A DNA stretch of 64,000 nt from Neobacillus sp. OS1-2. Its GTDB lineage: Bacteria; Bacillota; Bacilli; Bacillales; Cytobacillaceae. Of the stretch, positions 10,415 through 19,740 are shown one piece after another. Below the pieces are notes generated by a model. That model made no database searches. It was not told where the DNA came from and saw only the letters and a list, made by a program, of their open reading frames with translations. Numbering within the stretch: the first letter of the stretch is position 1; every line of letters begins with the position of its first letter. The stretch is from NCBI RefSeq assembly GCF_030915505.1, contig NZ_CP133265.1:3438001-3502000 (forward strand), in the 5' to 3' direction. A program made the position numbers and the translations under genes.

Positions 10415-12106
10415 ATGAAATTTTCTAATTTAAATCGGAATGAAATTGTCAATAAGTTAAAAAGTGAACAATATGATGTACTGATAATTGGTGGAGGCAT
10501 TACAGGTGCTGGCATTGCTCTTGATGCCACAGTAAGGGGAATGCATACAGCTCTTGTTGAAATGCAGGATTTTGCAGCTGGTACTTCAAGCAGATCCACA
10601 AAGTTAGTCCATGGCGGACTTAGGTACCTAAAACAATTTGAGGTGAAAATGGTTGCTGAAGTTGGGAAAGAGCGTGCCATCGTCTATGAAAACGGCCCAC
10701 ATGTGACAACACCGGAATGGATGCTACTACCGTTGCATAAAGGAGGGTCCTTCGGCAAATTCAGCACTTCGATTGGGTTACGGGTTTATGACTTCTTAGC
10801 AGGAGTAAAAAAAACAGAGAGAAGGACAATGTTATCAATCGACGAAACATTAGCCAAGGAGCCACTTATTAAGAAGAACGGTTTAAAGGGTGGAGGCTAT
10901 TATGTTGAATACCGAACAGATGACGCCCGTCTGACGATTGAAGTAATGAAAGCGGCAGTTAGTAAAGGTGCTGTTGCCTGCAATTATACAAAAGTAATGA
11001 AGTTGATCTACGAAAATGGGAAAGTTGTAGGGGTCTTAGTAGAGGATCAGTTGACCGGGGAAAAATACCAAGTATATGCAAAGAAAATTGTCAATGCCGC
11101 TGGGCCGTGGGTTGATTCGATTCGTGAGATGGATCAATCAAAGAAAGGGAAGACATTGCAACTTTCAAAAGGGGTTCATCTTGTCATTGATCAATCTCGA
11201 TTCCCGTTAAAGCAAGCTGTTTATTTTGATACGCCTGATGGAAGGATGGTCTTTGCGATCCCGCGGGCTGGTAAGGCATATGTAGGGACAACCGACACAT
11301 TTTATGATAAAGATGCGATTAATCCCAATATGACAATGGCTGACCGCAGTTATATTCTTAATGCCATTAATTACATGTTCCCTGATGTGAAAATAAGCGA
11401 AAAGGATATTGAATCCAGTTGGGCTGGAGTAAGACCACTTATTTATGAAGAAGGAAAAAATGCTTCTGAAATATCCCGAAAAGATGAAATATGGGAATCA
11501 CAGTCCGGTTTGATAACGATTGCGGGTGGTAAATTAACAGGGTACAGAAAAATGGCTGAAACGATTGTTGATGTATTAGCTGATAAATTTAAGCAAGAGG
11601 AAGGAAAGCAATACCCAGCATGTGCAACAGTAACGATGCCGATTTCAGGCGGAGATGTCGGTGGATCGAAAAACTTCCATACATTTGTAAAATCTAAAAT
11701 TGCTCTGGGAATGGAAGCTAATTTAGCCAACGAAGAAGCAGAAGAATTAACAAAAATGTACGGATCTAACGTAGAAGTGGTTTTCAACCTGCTGAAATTA
11801 AACCAATCTGATGCGGAAAAATATAATTTGCCGCTCTCCTTGTTAGCAAAGCTTGTATATGCCATTGAAGAGGAGATGGTTGCAACACCAATTGATTTCT
11901 TAAATCGCCGAACAGGGGCCATTTTGTTTAATATTGATCTAGTGAATAAATGGAAGAAACAAGTTGTTGATTACATGACTGATAAGCTGAATTGGACGGA
12001 AAAGGATAAGAATAAATATTCGTTATTATTAGAGGATGCCATAAAGGCAACCGTAATTCCTGTAGATGAACAAAAAGAATTTCCTCGTGCTGTGGGCGAA
12101 ATTTAA
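10415..12106 (+). CDS. glpD: Aerobic glycerol-3-phosphate dehydrogenase
   Basis: A 563-residue FAD enzyme that oxidises glycerol-3-phosphate to dihydroxyacetone phosphate and feeds electrons to menaquinone at the membrane. The FAD-binding Rossmann motif ([15 protein letters not shown]) is near residue 25, followed by [17 protein letters not shown], typical of GlpD. The C-terminal DUF/DAO_C domain is present and the length is normal. GGGAGGA precedes the ATG. A strong terminator follows. Confidence 0.96.
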   Translation: MKFSNLNRNEIVNKLKSEQYDVLIIGGGITGAGIALDATVRGMHTALVEMQDFAAGTSSRSTKLVHGGLRYLKQFEVKMVAEVGKERAIVYENGPHVTTPEWMLLPLHKGGSFGKFSTSIGLRVYDFLAGVKKTERRTMLSIDETLAKEPLIKKNGLKGGGYYVEYRTDDARLTIEVMKAAVSKGAVACNYTKVMKLIYENGKVVGVLVEDQLTGEKYQVYAKKIVNAAGPWVDSIREMDQSKKGKTLQLSKGVHLVIDQSRFPLKQAVYFDTPDGRMVFAIPRAGKAYVGTTDTFYDKDAINPNMTMADRSYILNAINYMFPDVKISEKDIESSWAGVRPLIYEEGKNASEISRKDEIWESQSGLITIAGGKLTGYRKMAETIVDVLADKFKQEEGKQYPACATVTMPISGGDVGGSKNFHTFVKSKIALGMEANLANEEAEELTKMYGSNVEVVFNLLKLNQSDAEKYNLPLSLLAKLVYAIEEEMVATPIDFLNRRTGAILFNIDLVNKWKKQVVDYMTDKLNWTEKDKNKYSLLLEDAIKATVIPVDEQKEFPRAVGEI

Positions 12107-12109
12107 CCA

Positions 12110-12140
12110 AGAAAGCTGTCGACGACAGCTTTCTTTTTCT
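12110..12140 (+). terminator. glpD terminator
   Basis: AGAAAGCTGT / ACAGCTTTCT stem with a 5-nt loop, followed by TTTTTCT. Confidence 0.85.
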
Positions 12141-12333
12141 ATAGTATTTTTTGGATGATAGTAGATGTTTTTGACAGTTTTGTGAACAATCGCGTTCTGG
12201 ATGTTTTTTAGTTGTTTGAATAAGATGAAAATGCTATTCTAGCTTTTGTATGATTGAAAACATGATGTAAAGTCAATACATGTTTATGTTCGTTTTTGGG
12301 GAAAATAAGTTGAATAAAATTGATTTTTTTCTC

Positions 12334-12381
12334 TAGTCAAGTAGTGATTTAGTTGACTAAACGGCGGGAAATGTTTATTTT
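12334..12381 (+). promoter_or_regulatory. ptsHI promoter with overlapping inverted repeat
   Basis: TTGACT (12353-12358) and TATTTT (12376-12381) are 17 nt apart. A perfect inverted repeat TAGTCAA-N12-TTGACTA (12334-12359) overlaps the -35 and may be an operator. There is no ptsG upstream. The rest of the 285-nt gap after glpD shows nothing else I recognise. Confidence 0.5.
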
Positions 12382-12425
12382 TAATAAAGCAAGTTTTATT
12401 TTATTTTAAAGGAGTTTGATTAAGC

Positions 12426-12692
12426 ATGGCAGAAAAACAATTTAAGGTAATCGCAGAAACAGGTATTCATGCAAGACCGGCAACTTTATTAGTTCAAACA
12501 GCGAGCAGATTTGATTCTGAAGTTAATTTAGAATATAAAGGTAAAACCGTTAATTTAAAATCCATTATGGGCGTTATGTCACTTGGTGTTGGCCAAGGTG
12601 CTGATATTAAGATTTCGGCTCAGGGCAGCGATGCTAACGATGCGTTAAATGCATTAGAAGAAACAATGAAAAAAGAAGGTTTGGCAGAATAA
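12426..12692 (+). CDS. ptsH: Phosphocarrier protein HPr
   Basis: An 88-residue HPr with the EI-phosphorylated His15 (GIHARPAT) and the HprK-phosphorylated Ser46 (NLKSIMGV). It carries phosphate from EI to sugar-specific EIIs. As P-Ser-HPr it is the CcpA corepressor, and as P-His-HPr it activates glycerol kinase. AAAGGAG precedes the ATG. The stop overlaps the ptsI start by one base. Confidence 0.98.
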   Translation: MAEKQFKVIAETGIHARPATLLVQTASRFDSEVNLEYKGKTVNLKSIMGVMSLGVGQGADIKISAQGSDANDALNALEETMKKEGLAE

Positions 12693-14410
12693 TGACTTTT
12701 TTACAGGGAATAGCTGCATCAAACGGAATTGCGATCGCTAAAGGCTACCGTCTTGTTGAACCTGATCTATCGTTTGAAAAGACCACCATTGAGGATTCCG
12801 CTGCTGAAGTGGAGCGGTTTCAAAGGGCAATGGAGAAATCAAAATCTGAACTTGAAGCTATTCGTGACAAGGCTAAAGTAGACCTTGGTCCAGATAAAGC
12901 AGCTATTTTTGAAGCACATCTCCTAGTTCTAAGTGACCCTGAACTAAATGCCCCGATTGAGGATAAAATTCAATCTGAAAAAGTAAATGCCGAATCTGCA
13001 CTTAAAGATACGGCTGATATGTTCGTTACGATGTTTGAACAGATGGATAATGAATACATGAAAGAACGTGCAGCCGATATCCGTGATGTCACGAAGCGTG
13101 TTCTCGCTCATTTACTAGGTGTTCAATTACCAAATCCAAGCATGATTGCAGAGGAAGTAATCATCGTGGCTGAAGATTTAACTCCATCTGACACAGCGCA
13201 ATTGAATCGTACCTTTGTTAAAGGATTTACGACAAATATTGGCGGTCGTACATCCCATTCAGCGATTATGGCCCGATCAATGGAGATTCCAGCAGTAGTG
13301 GGAACAAAAATGGCAACAAAGGAGATTAAAACTGGTGATCTTGTCATTGTAGATGGACTAAAAGGGGAAGTACATATAAACCCAACACCAGAACTTGTTG
13401 CAGAGTATCGTAAAGTCCATGAAGATTATGAAGTTCAAAAAGCAGAGTGGGCTAAACTTGTGAATGAACCTACAATAACAAATGACGGCCATCGTTTTGA
13501 GTTAGCTGCCAATATCGGTACGCCTAAAGATTTAAAAGGGGTAATTGAGAATGGCGGTGAGGGTGTAGGTTTATATCGAACTGAGTTTCTTTACATGGGA
13601 AGAGAACAGCTCCCAACAGAAGATGAACAGTTTGAGTCCTATAAAGCTGTCCTAGAAGGAATGGCTGGAAAGCCTGTCGTTGTTCGTACTTTGGATATTG
13701 GCGGCGATAAGGAACTCCCATATTTGGATTTGCCAAAGGAAATGAATCCATTCCTAGGCTTCCGGGCCATTCGTCTATGTTTAGAAGAGCAAGGGATTTT
13801 CCGGACACAGCTTCGTGCCCTTTTACGTGCAAGCAGCTTTGGAAATTTAAAAATTATGTTTCCGATGATTGCTACATTGGACGAGTTTCGTGATGCAAAA
13901 GCGATTCTTGAAGAAGAGAAACAAAAGCTCCTTTCCGAGGGTCAAGCTGTTGCCGACAAAATTGAACTGGGAATCATGGTGGAAATTCCATCTACAGCAG
14001 TTTTGGCTGACCAATTTGCTAAGGAAGTAGATTTCTTTAGTATTGGTACCAATGATTTAATTCAATATACTATGGCGGCTGACCGGATGAACCAGCGAGT
14101 ATCTTATTTGTATCAGCCATATAATCCTTCCATTTTAAGACTAGTAAAAATGGTAATTGATGCTGCACATAAAGAAGGTAAGTGGGCCGGTATGTGTGGG
14201 GAAATGGCAGGGGATGAAACTGCTATTCCAGTTCTAATCGGCCTTGGCTTGCACGAATTCTCGATGAGTGCTACTTCCATTTTGAAAGCACGTTCAATAA
14301 TCAAGAATTTGAAAAAGACCGAAATGGAAAAGCTAGCACAAGAAGTGTTAAATATGCAAACTACTTCACAGGTAATTGAAGCAGTTAAAATAGCTACATC
14401 TAAAAACTAA
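12692..14410 (+). CDS. ptsI: PTS enzyme I
   Basis: A 572-residue phosphoenolpyruvate-protein phosphotransferase that transfers phosphate from PEP to HPr. The phosphorylated His189 sits in [13 protein letters not shown]. The C-terminal PEP-binding barrel shows [14 protein letters not shown] and the active-site Cys in GMCGEMAGD. Length is normal. Its ATG overlaps the ptsH stop (TAATG), so the two are translationally coupled. Confidence 0.98.
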   Translation: MTFLQGIAASNGIAIAKGYRLVEPDLSFEKTTIEDSAAEVERFQRAMEKSKSELEAIRDKAKVDLGPDKAAIFEAHLLVLSDPELNAPIEDKIQSEKVNAESALKDTADMFVTMFEQMDNEYMKERAADIRDVTKRVLAHLLGVQLPNPSMIAEEVIIVAEDLTPSDTAQLNRTFVKGFTTNIGGRTSHSAIMARSMEIPAVVGTKMATKEIKTGDLVIVDGLKGEVHINPTPELVAEYRKVHEDYEVQKAEWAKLVNEPTITNDGHRFELAANIGTPKDLKGVIENGGEGVGLYRTEFLYMGREQLPTEDEQFESYKAVLEGMAGKPVVVRTLDIGGDKELPYLDLPKEMNPFLGFRAIRLCLEEQGIFRTQLRALLRASSFGNLKIMFPMIATLDEFRDAKAILEEEKQKLLSEGQAVADKIELGIMVEIPSTAVLADQFAKEVDFFSIGTNDLIQYTMAADRMNQRVSYLYQPYNPSILRLVKMVIDAAHKEGKWAGMCGEMAGDETAIPVLIGLGLHEFSMSATSILKARSIIKNLKKTEMEKLAQEVLNMQTTSQVIEAVKIATSKN

Positions 14411-14417
14411 TGAAACG

Positions 14418-14448
14418 AAAAGACCGGCATAATGTGTCGGTCTTTTTG
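14418..14448 (+). terminator. ptsHI terminator
   Basis: AAAAGACCG / CGGTCTTTT stem extended by a GU and two pairs, with a T-run. Confidence 0.85.
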
Positions 14449-14537
14449 CTATTAATTTTATAGTCACATGTTCCCAAGTATTTCCTTACAATATCTTGTA
14501 TAATAGAATTAACACTGGAAAAGGTAGGAGTGAAATT

Positions 14538-15323
14538 ATGGAATTGAACTTAAGAGGTAAAACTGCTCTTGTAGTGGCTTCAAGCCAGGGGTTAGGATTT
14601 GCTATTGCAGAACGGCTAGTGAAAGAAGGAGCTAATGTGATGATTTCCGGCCGAGAGGAGGAGAAATTGAAACAAAAAGCAAGAGAGCTGGAAACGGTTG
14701 GTTCTGGAAAAGTAGCCTATCAAAAAGCCGACATTACTAATCCTGCTGATATTAAAAAGCTGGTAGCTGGTACAGCTGAAATATTTGGTGGCATCCAATT
14801 ACTAGTCAATAACGCAGGAGGGCCTCCAGCTGCTTCTTTTGAAGAATTGACGGACGAAGACTGGCAAGCCTCCTTTGAATTAAATTTGTTATCTTACGTT
14901 CGTCTGACAAGGGAGTCCTTGCCCTACCTAAAACAACAGGGTGGAAAGATTTTAAATATCGCTTCTTCTTCAGTAAAAGAGCCTATTCCGGGATTGATCC
15001 TTTCCAACACATATCGAACTGGGATAATAGGACTCTCAAAAACACTTGCATCGGAGCTGGCACCCTATAATATTCTAATTAACACGATTGCTCCTGGAAG
15101 GATTGCAACCGACCGTGTTAAGCATTTAGACCAAGTAAATGCAGATAAGCTTAACGTCGAGAGGGAGGCGGTTGAACAACAAATGAAAGCGGGCATTCCA
15201 TTGAAGCGATATGGAACACCTGAGGAATTTGCCAACGTGGCGGTGTTTTTACTTTCTGATGCTAATTCCTATATGACTGGCAGCTCATTCCTTGTTGACG
15301 GCGGTATGATAAAAGCTATTTAA
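14538..15323 (+). CDS. SDR-family oxidoreductase with atypical active site
   Basis: A 261-residue short-chain dehydrogenase/reductase fold. The cofactor loop is ASSQGLG instead of TGxxxGxG, NNAGGP is present, and SxS (about 143-145) is present. Aligning GIIGL with the usual GVIGL places Ser156 and Arg160 where YxxxK should be, with a Tyr at 159. It thus resembles the FabG-like SDR subgroup that lacks the classic tetrad. The substrate is unknown. I choose ATG 14538 because AGGAG lies 7-8 nt upstream; the frame is open further 5'. Confidence 0.8.
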   Translation: MELNLRGKTALVVASSQGLGFAIAERLVKEGANVMISGREEEKLKQKARELETVGSGKVAYQKADITNPADIKKLVAGTAEIFGGIQLLVNNAGGPPAASFEELTDEDWQASFELNLLSYVRLTRESLPYLKQQGGKILNIASSSVKEPIPGLILSNTYRTGIIGLSKTLASELAPYNILINTIAPGRIATDRVKHLDQVNADKLNVEREAVEQQMKAGIPLKRYGTPEEFANVAVFLLSDANSYMTGSSFLVDGGMIKAI

Positions 15324-15411
15324 TTAAAATTCCTTTCTCCATATTTAACCTTTCTTAACGTTTATTACCAATATATTTTGGCTATGGTAAAAATATAAGG
15401 GAGTGTTACGA

Positions 15412-15885
15412 ATGCGCAAGAATTTTCGAACGGTCATTGTCTTCGTCATGGTTGTAATGGGATCATCCTTTTTAAGTGGGTGTGGAATTCTTTTTTCAAA
15501 TGAATTAATTGTTAACCGCTATGCCGATGCCCTGCTCACGAAAAATAATGAACTTCAGTTTCGTTTTCGGATTAATAATGAAATATTGGAAGGTCACCAA
15601 TTATATAAGGTGAAAATTACCATTCATGATGACAAATTGGCTGCAGCAATCGGAAAAAGGGAAATAATTTACGGTGAAGACCAAGTCCTTAATGGAGATT
15701 ATTTGGAAGTCAAAGGGAAAAGTGAGAAATATATTTTTATGGATCCACTTCCTTTACAAAAAGATTTACATATTCAAGAGTTAAAGAATATGATTGTGAG
15801 GGATCAGGCTGTTTCTATTGAAGTATTTAACGATGAAGAAGTTTTTGGACGCACATACTTAACAAATTTTTCTTCAGAGTTATAA
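15412..15885 (+). CDS. Putative lipoprotein, unknown family
   Basis: A 157-residue protein with a signal peptide ending in the lipobox FLSGC (Cys about residue 24), so probably a membrane-anchored lipoprotein on the outer face. The mature part is predicted beta-rich and I do not recognise a family. AAGGGAG lies 8 nt before ATG 15412. It stands alone between an SDR and ykwC, with its own terminator-like hairpin. Confidence 0.75.
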   Translation: MRKNFRTVIVFVMVVMGSSFLSGCGILFSNELIVNRYADALLTKNNELQFRFRINNEILEGHQLYKVKITIHDDKLAAAIGKREIIYGEDQVLNGDYLEVKGKSEKYIFMDPLPLQKDLHIQELKNMIVRDQAVSIEVFNDEEVFGRTYLTNFSSEL

Positions 15886-15951
15886 AAATGGTTTATTTTT
15901 AAACTGTAAAGGACAACATTAGTATGTGCATAAATTTGGAGATGGAGCACG

Positions 15952-15986
15952 AAAGACCGGACGAGCTGGGGCGTACGGTCTTTTTT
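15952..15986 (+). terminator. Terminator downstream of the lipoprotein gene
   Basis: AAAGACCG / CGGTCTTT stem with an inner ACG / CGT, followed by six T. It lies 65 nt before ykwC, so it could also act as an attenuator for that gene. Confidence 0.7.
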
Positions 15987-16050
15987 ATTCCCTTAAAGGG
16001 AAAGGAAGTGCTAAAATAAAAGAAAAATTAGAATGAAGGGAAGGATTATA

Positions 16051-16935
16051 TTGCTTACTCCAGAAAATACCGTAATTGGTTTTATAGGTACAGGTGTAAT
16101 GGGCAGAAGCATGGCACTAAACTTTTTAAATGCCGGTTATTCATTAGTTGTCTATTCACGAACAAAAGGGAAAGCAAATGACCTATTGGATCGTGGAGCA
16201 GTGTGGGCTGCTACGCCAAAAGAGGTTGCGGAAAAAGCAACAGTTATTTTTACTATGGTCGGCTACCCATCAGATGTTGAGGAAGTGTATTTAGGTGAAG
16301 ATGGTTTGCTTCGACACAGTAAACCGGGCAGTTATCTTATTGATATGACAACCTCTTCACCATCGCTGGCTGCAAAAATCTACAATGAGGCGGAAAAAAA
16401 GGAGATCTACGCAATTGATGCCCCGGTTTCAGGCGGTGATGTAGGAGCAAGGGAAGCAAAGCTCTCCATTATGGTTGGTGGCGAGGAGGAGGCCTTTGAA
16501 GCGATTCGTCCGCTACTTGAATTACTTGGGACAAATATTGTACATCAGGGGGAACCTGGCGCCGGACAGCATACCAAAATGTGCAATCAAATAGCCATCG
16601 CTTCGAATATGATCGGTGTCTGTGAGGCCATTATTTATGCCGAAAAAGCAGGATTAGATCCAGAAAATGTCTTAAAGAGTATCACGACAGGAGCTGCTGG
16701 CAGCTGGTCATTAACAAATCTTGCTCCGAGAATGCTAAATGGAAATTTTGAGCCTGGATTTTACATAAAACATTTTATTAAGGATATGAAAATCGCTTTA
16801 GACGAGGCAGAGCGTATGGAAATGGATGTACCTGGATTGTCGCTCGCGAAATCTTTATATGATCAATTAGCTGAAAAGGGTGAAGCGAATAGCGGTACCC
16901 AAGCTCTTTATAAATATTGGGCAAAACTAGCTTAG
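16051..16935 (+). CDS. ykwC: NAD(P)-dependent beta-hydroxyacid dehydrogenase YkwC
   Basis: A 294-residue enzyme of the 3-hydroxyisobutyrate dehydrogenase family. It has the Rossmann motif IGFIGTGVMGRSMA at the N-terminus, the substrate motif DAPVSGGDVGAREA near residue 125 and the catalytic lysine in GAGQHTKMCNQ. Its natural substrate is not known. I choose TTG 16051, which follows AAGGGAAGGA, over ATG 16033, which has no ribosome site. In B. subtilis ykwC is also near patA. Confidence 0.85.
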   Translation: MLTPENTVIGFIGTGVMGRSMALNFLNAGYSLVVYSRTKGKANDLLDRGAVWAATPKEVAEKATVIFTMVGYPSDVEEVYLGEDGLLRHSKPGSYLIDMTTSSPSLAAKIYNEAEKKEIYAIDAPVSGGDVGAREAKLSIMVGGEEEAFEAIRPLLELLGTNIVHQGEPGAGQHTKMCNQIAIASNMIGVCEAIIYAEKAGLDPENVLKSITTGAAGSWSLTNLAPRMLNGNFEPGFYIKHFIKDMKIALDEAERMEMDVPGLSLAKSLYDQLAEKGEANSGTQALYKYWAKLA

Positions 16936-17015
16936 GGATCGGGACAATCTGGTAAGAATAAATTCCTCCTGACTTCAAGAAACTATGATAGAAATCTTGA
17001 TAGGAGGAATTTTTT

Positions 17016-17195
17016 ATGGCAAAACGAACGAAAAAAAATGATGCAAAGCAAAAGAACAAAAAGGGTTTTGATTCTGCAGTATTAAACGAAGAATTTGCCC
17101 ACGAAATGGGATCAGCTGCTGCCAATCAAATTCATAAAGACAAAGCAAAAAAAGAAAAGGCCGCTAAAAATAACGGTGAATATAAGGGACAATAA
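17016..17195 (+). CDS. Small lysine-rich protein, 59 aa
   Basis: ATG 17016 has TAGGAGGA 7 nt upstream and encodes 59 very hydrophilic residues, lysine-rich at both ends, with NEEFAHE in the middle. The EFAxE pattern is faintly like gamma-type small acid-soluble spore proteins, but this is a weak guess. A 19-bp terminator stem follows at once. The gene is too regular to be chance, but I cannot assign it. Confidence 0.65.
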   Translation: MAKRTKKNDAKQKNKKGFDSAVLNEEFAHEMGSAAANQIHKDKAKKEKAAKNNGEYKGQ

Positions 17196-17203
17196 GCCAA
17201 TTT

Positions 17204-17251
17204 GTTCAACAAAAAACCCTCACATCTAATGTTGAGGGTTTTTTGTTGAAC
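17204..17251. terminator. Bidirectional terminator with 19-bp perfect stem
   Basis: Arms 17204-17222 and 17233-17251 are perfectly complementary and contain AAAAAACCC / GGGTTTTTT, which gives U-tracts both ways. The right arm reaches the last base of the patA stop codon. Confidence 0.88.
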
Positions 17252-18405
17252 TATGAGAAGGTACTGAAATAATGCTCCATTCGATTTAGGCCTTTCTCTA
17301 ATGTGTCCATTGAACAAGCGAAAGAAAGCCGGAAATATCCTTCGCCATACTCGGAAAATGCGCTACCAGGGACAACAGCTACCTTTGTCTTTTGAACAAG
17401 ATCAAGCGCAAAATTAAAGCTATTAAACGGAATATGAGCAGGTATTTTAATGAAGAAGTAAAAAGCACCATCCGGGTTAACGACATCCAGCCCCATGGAG
17501 GTTAATCGATTCAATACATATGCTCTTCTTGTTAAATATACCTCCTTCATGACAAGTGCGTCGTCAATTCCCGTAGTCAAGGCTTCATAAGCAGCTTTCT
17601 GAGCAATAGAATTCGCACAAGACACATTATATTGGTGCACCTTTAAAATATGCTTGGTGATGTTTTCAGGCGCAAATAAAAGGCCAATTCTCCAGCCGGT
17701 CATCGAGTGGGATTTGGAGAGCCCGTTGATCACGATTGTCTGTTCCTTTAAAAAGCTTGCAATCGAAGTATGTTTTTGATCAAAAGTGAGTTCACTGTAA
17801 ATTTCATCTGCTAGGATAAAAATATCCTTATCGGTTAAAAAGTTGGCTATTTCCTTTAATTCCTTTGCTGATAAGCTGACACCTGTTGGATTAGATGGGT
17901 ATGGCAAGACAACACAGCGGGTTTTTTCTGTAATATACGGTTTGATCATCTCAAGTGTAAAGCGAAAGTGATTTTCACGGATATCGACGTGAACTGGGAC
18001 AGCACCCATCATGCGAATAATCGGTTCGTATCCGGGGTAAATCGGACCGGGTAAGATTACTTCTACCCCTTCTGACAGAATGGTACGAAAGGCAATATCA
18101 ATTGCTTCACTTGCGCCCATCGTCACAATTACTTCTGATTCTGGGGCATAGTCTAAATCGTATTTCTTGGCGACAAACTCACACGCTGCTTTTCTTAATT
18201 CGAGTGTACCTGCATTGTGTGTATAAGACGTAAAGTCCTTTTCAATCGCAGCAATGCCGGCATCTTTTACATGCTCTGGGGTAGGGAAATCAGGCTGCCC
18301 TATGGTAAATGAAATGAGGTCATCGATATGGGCGACCATATTAGAAAATTTACGAATACCCGAGATTTCAATGGTTGTAACTCGCTGATTAATTAAATGC
18401 TCCAC
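17251..18405 (-). CDS. patA: Aminotransferase A (class I/II, PLP-dependent)
   Basis: A 384-residue fold-type I aminotransferase. It shows YTHNAGTLELR, the NPTG motif (SNPTGVSL), DEIYSEL, and the PLP lysine in GLSKSHSMTGWR. B. subtilis PatA is thought to transaminate N-acetyl-LL-diaminopimelate precursors and other amino acids, which would link it to dapH/dapL further on. The ATG is at 18405. The gene converges with the small gene at 17016. Confidence 0.9.
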   Translation of the reverse strand: MEHLINQRVTTIEISGIRKFSNMVAHIDDLISFTIGQPDFPTPEHVKDAGIAAIEKDFTSYTHNAGTLELRKAACEFVAKKYDLDYAPESEVIVTMGASEAIDIAFRTILSEGVEVILPGPIYPGYEPIIRMMGAVPVHVDIRENHFRFTLEMIKPYITEKTRCVVLPYPSNPTGVSLSAKELKEIANFLTDKDIFILADEIYSELTFDQKHTSIASFLKEQTIVINGLSKSHSMTGWRIGLLFAPENITKHILKVHQYNVSCANSIAQKAAYEALTTGIDDALVMKEVYLTRRAYVLNRLTSMGLDVVNPDGAFYFFIKIPAHIPFNSFNFALDLVQKTKVAVVPGSAFSEYGEGYFRLSFACSMDTLEKGLNRMEHYFSTFS

Positions 18406-18514
18406 TTTTGTCCATCCCTTTTCATAAGAATCTCTGTCTACTTTGAATATGTTGATTATAGACTAAAAATCGTGAGAGATTCTACTATTTAAGGTAGACC
18501 CATTAGAAAAAATA

Positions 18515-18550
18515 AAAAACGGTCTCGCATTTTTAGGCGATACCGTTTTT
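18515..18550 (-). terminator. Terminator of the Cys-rich small gene
   Basis: AAAAACGGT / ACCGTTTTT stem with an inner TCGC / GCGA, and a U-tract on the minus strand. Confidence 0.75.
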
Positions 18551-18586
18551 GGGGGAGGGGAGTATATATCAAATTTAAGAGTAATA

Positions 18587-18787
18587 TTAATAGCCGTAAT
18601 CCCAATCAACATCATTTTCATGCCAGAAAACAGGTGATACAGAACCGAATTCCACCGTCTTTTCATCAAGCGTGCAGCTGCAATGTTCACAACCGCATTG
18701 CTCTTTGATTTCCTCGAATAAAGAATGTTCAACATCCTCAATAAACGTAATAGTCTGCTCCTGAAAAAGAATGGCTGTTCCTTTCAT
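18587..18787 (-). CDS. Small cysteine-rich hypothetical protein, 66 aa
   Basis: The acidic 66-residue product has the cluster CGCEHCSC (Cys31, 33, 36 and 38 with His35), which looks like a metal-binding knuckle. The tail is aromatic and acidic (DVDWDYGY). I do not recognise a family. The ATG at 18787 has a GAGGTG site on the minus strand and a terminator follows, so it is a complete unit. Confidence 0.7.
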   Translation of the reverse strand: MKGTAILFQEQTITFIEDVEHSLFEEIKEQCGCEHCSCTLDEKTVEFGSVSPVFWHENDVDWDYGY

Positions 18788-18965
18788 TTACATACACCTC
18801 ATTAAAATAATATTTCTTCATCATGAAAAAGTATTGCTTATGACGTAAGTTTACTTCTGATTGAACGAGACGTCCATTATTTTGTGATGCCGTTCACAAA
18901 ATTCTCAAGAAGATATTGCAAAAAGGGGAATTTCCATAAAAATCATTGAATGTTGGAAAACGAAA

Positions 18966-18993
18966 AAAGTCAGGAGCTCTTTTCCCTGACTTT
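18966..18993 (-). terminator. ykyB terminator
   Basis: AAAGTCAGG / CCTGACTTT stem; a T-rich stretch follows on the minus strand. Confidence 0.75.
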
Positions 18994-19003
18994 CTGAATT
19001 TTT

Positions 19004-19486
19004 TTAAGAGTATCGCTCGCCTAACTTTTTGAAAATTGGTTTTTGGTAGGCTCGTTTTTTATTTTGAGGATTCGATGGTGGGTTCCTAAACTCAGATAGC
19101 CCAGTATAGGATTGTAACATTGCTTTTGCCGTATTAAGTGAGAGTGTTGCCCTTGGGTTTCTGACACTTCCATCTAGTTTTCCGAGATGTGGGAGATCTT
19201 GGAAATCTGATTTAGTAGGAGGGATATGAAAGGTATAGCGGCCACATTCAACAAGTACATCGGATTGCTGTTGACTATTTCGCGGATGTTCAGAAAAATG
19301 AAGGCCAATTTTACTTGCCTTGCCCTCAGTAATTAACTTTTTTAGTGCCTCCTGTTTTAATTTGTACAAATATTTGGGATTTGTTGCAGTCTTTGCATGG
19401 CGATTCACGATAAAGACAGCTTGTGCGAGGTTATCAATGGATAAAATTAGATCTGTTGGTAGGGGATATTTCTGATCGTGATTCAA
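19004..19486 (-). CDS. ykyB: YkyB family protein
   Basis: A 160-residue protein with the strongly conserved YkyB stretches VNRHAKTATNPKYLY, SQQQSDVL and FHIPPTKSDF. The function is unknown. I choose TTG 19486, since AAAGGAG is 8 nt upstream and the length then matches B. subtilis YkyB; the frame is open to 19516. It lies near patA as in B. subtilis, but cheV is not in between. Confidence 0.82.
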   Translation of the reverse strand: MNHDQKYPLPTDLILSIDNLAQAVFIVNRHAKTATNPKYLYKLKQEALKKLITEGKASKIGLHFSEHPRNSQQQSDVLVECGRYTFHIPPTKSDFQDLPHLGKLDGSVRNPRATLSLNTAKAMLQSYTGLSEFRNPPSNPQNKKRAYQKPIFKKLGERYS

Positions 19487-19740
19487 CGTGTGTTCTCCTT
19501 TCATTCTTTCAAACAACTACAATTATACCTTTTTTTCTTTTACCTTTCAATTCAGTAAAAATGCAGTTTAAGATAGGTTGTTTACTCATCATTTAATGGA
19601 TAAAGAAAAAACTTTAGTAAAATAATCATTATTTTCTATAAATTACTTCCTTTCAGTTAATTTCATTGTAAAATAGAAATGGTAGAATGTAAAAACATTA
19701 TTTTAAAAAATTTAAACTTTCTTGATTGAAGGATGATTTC

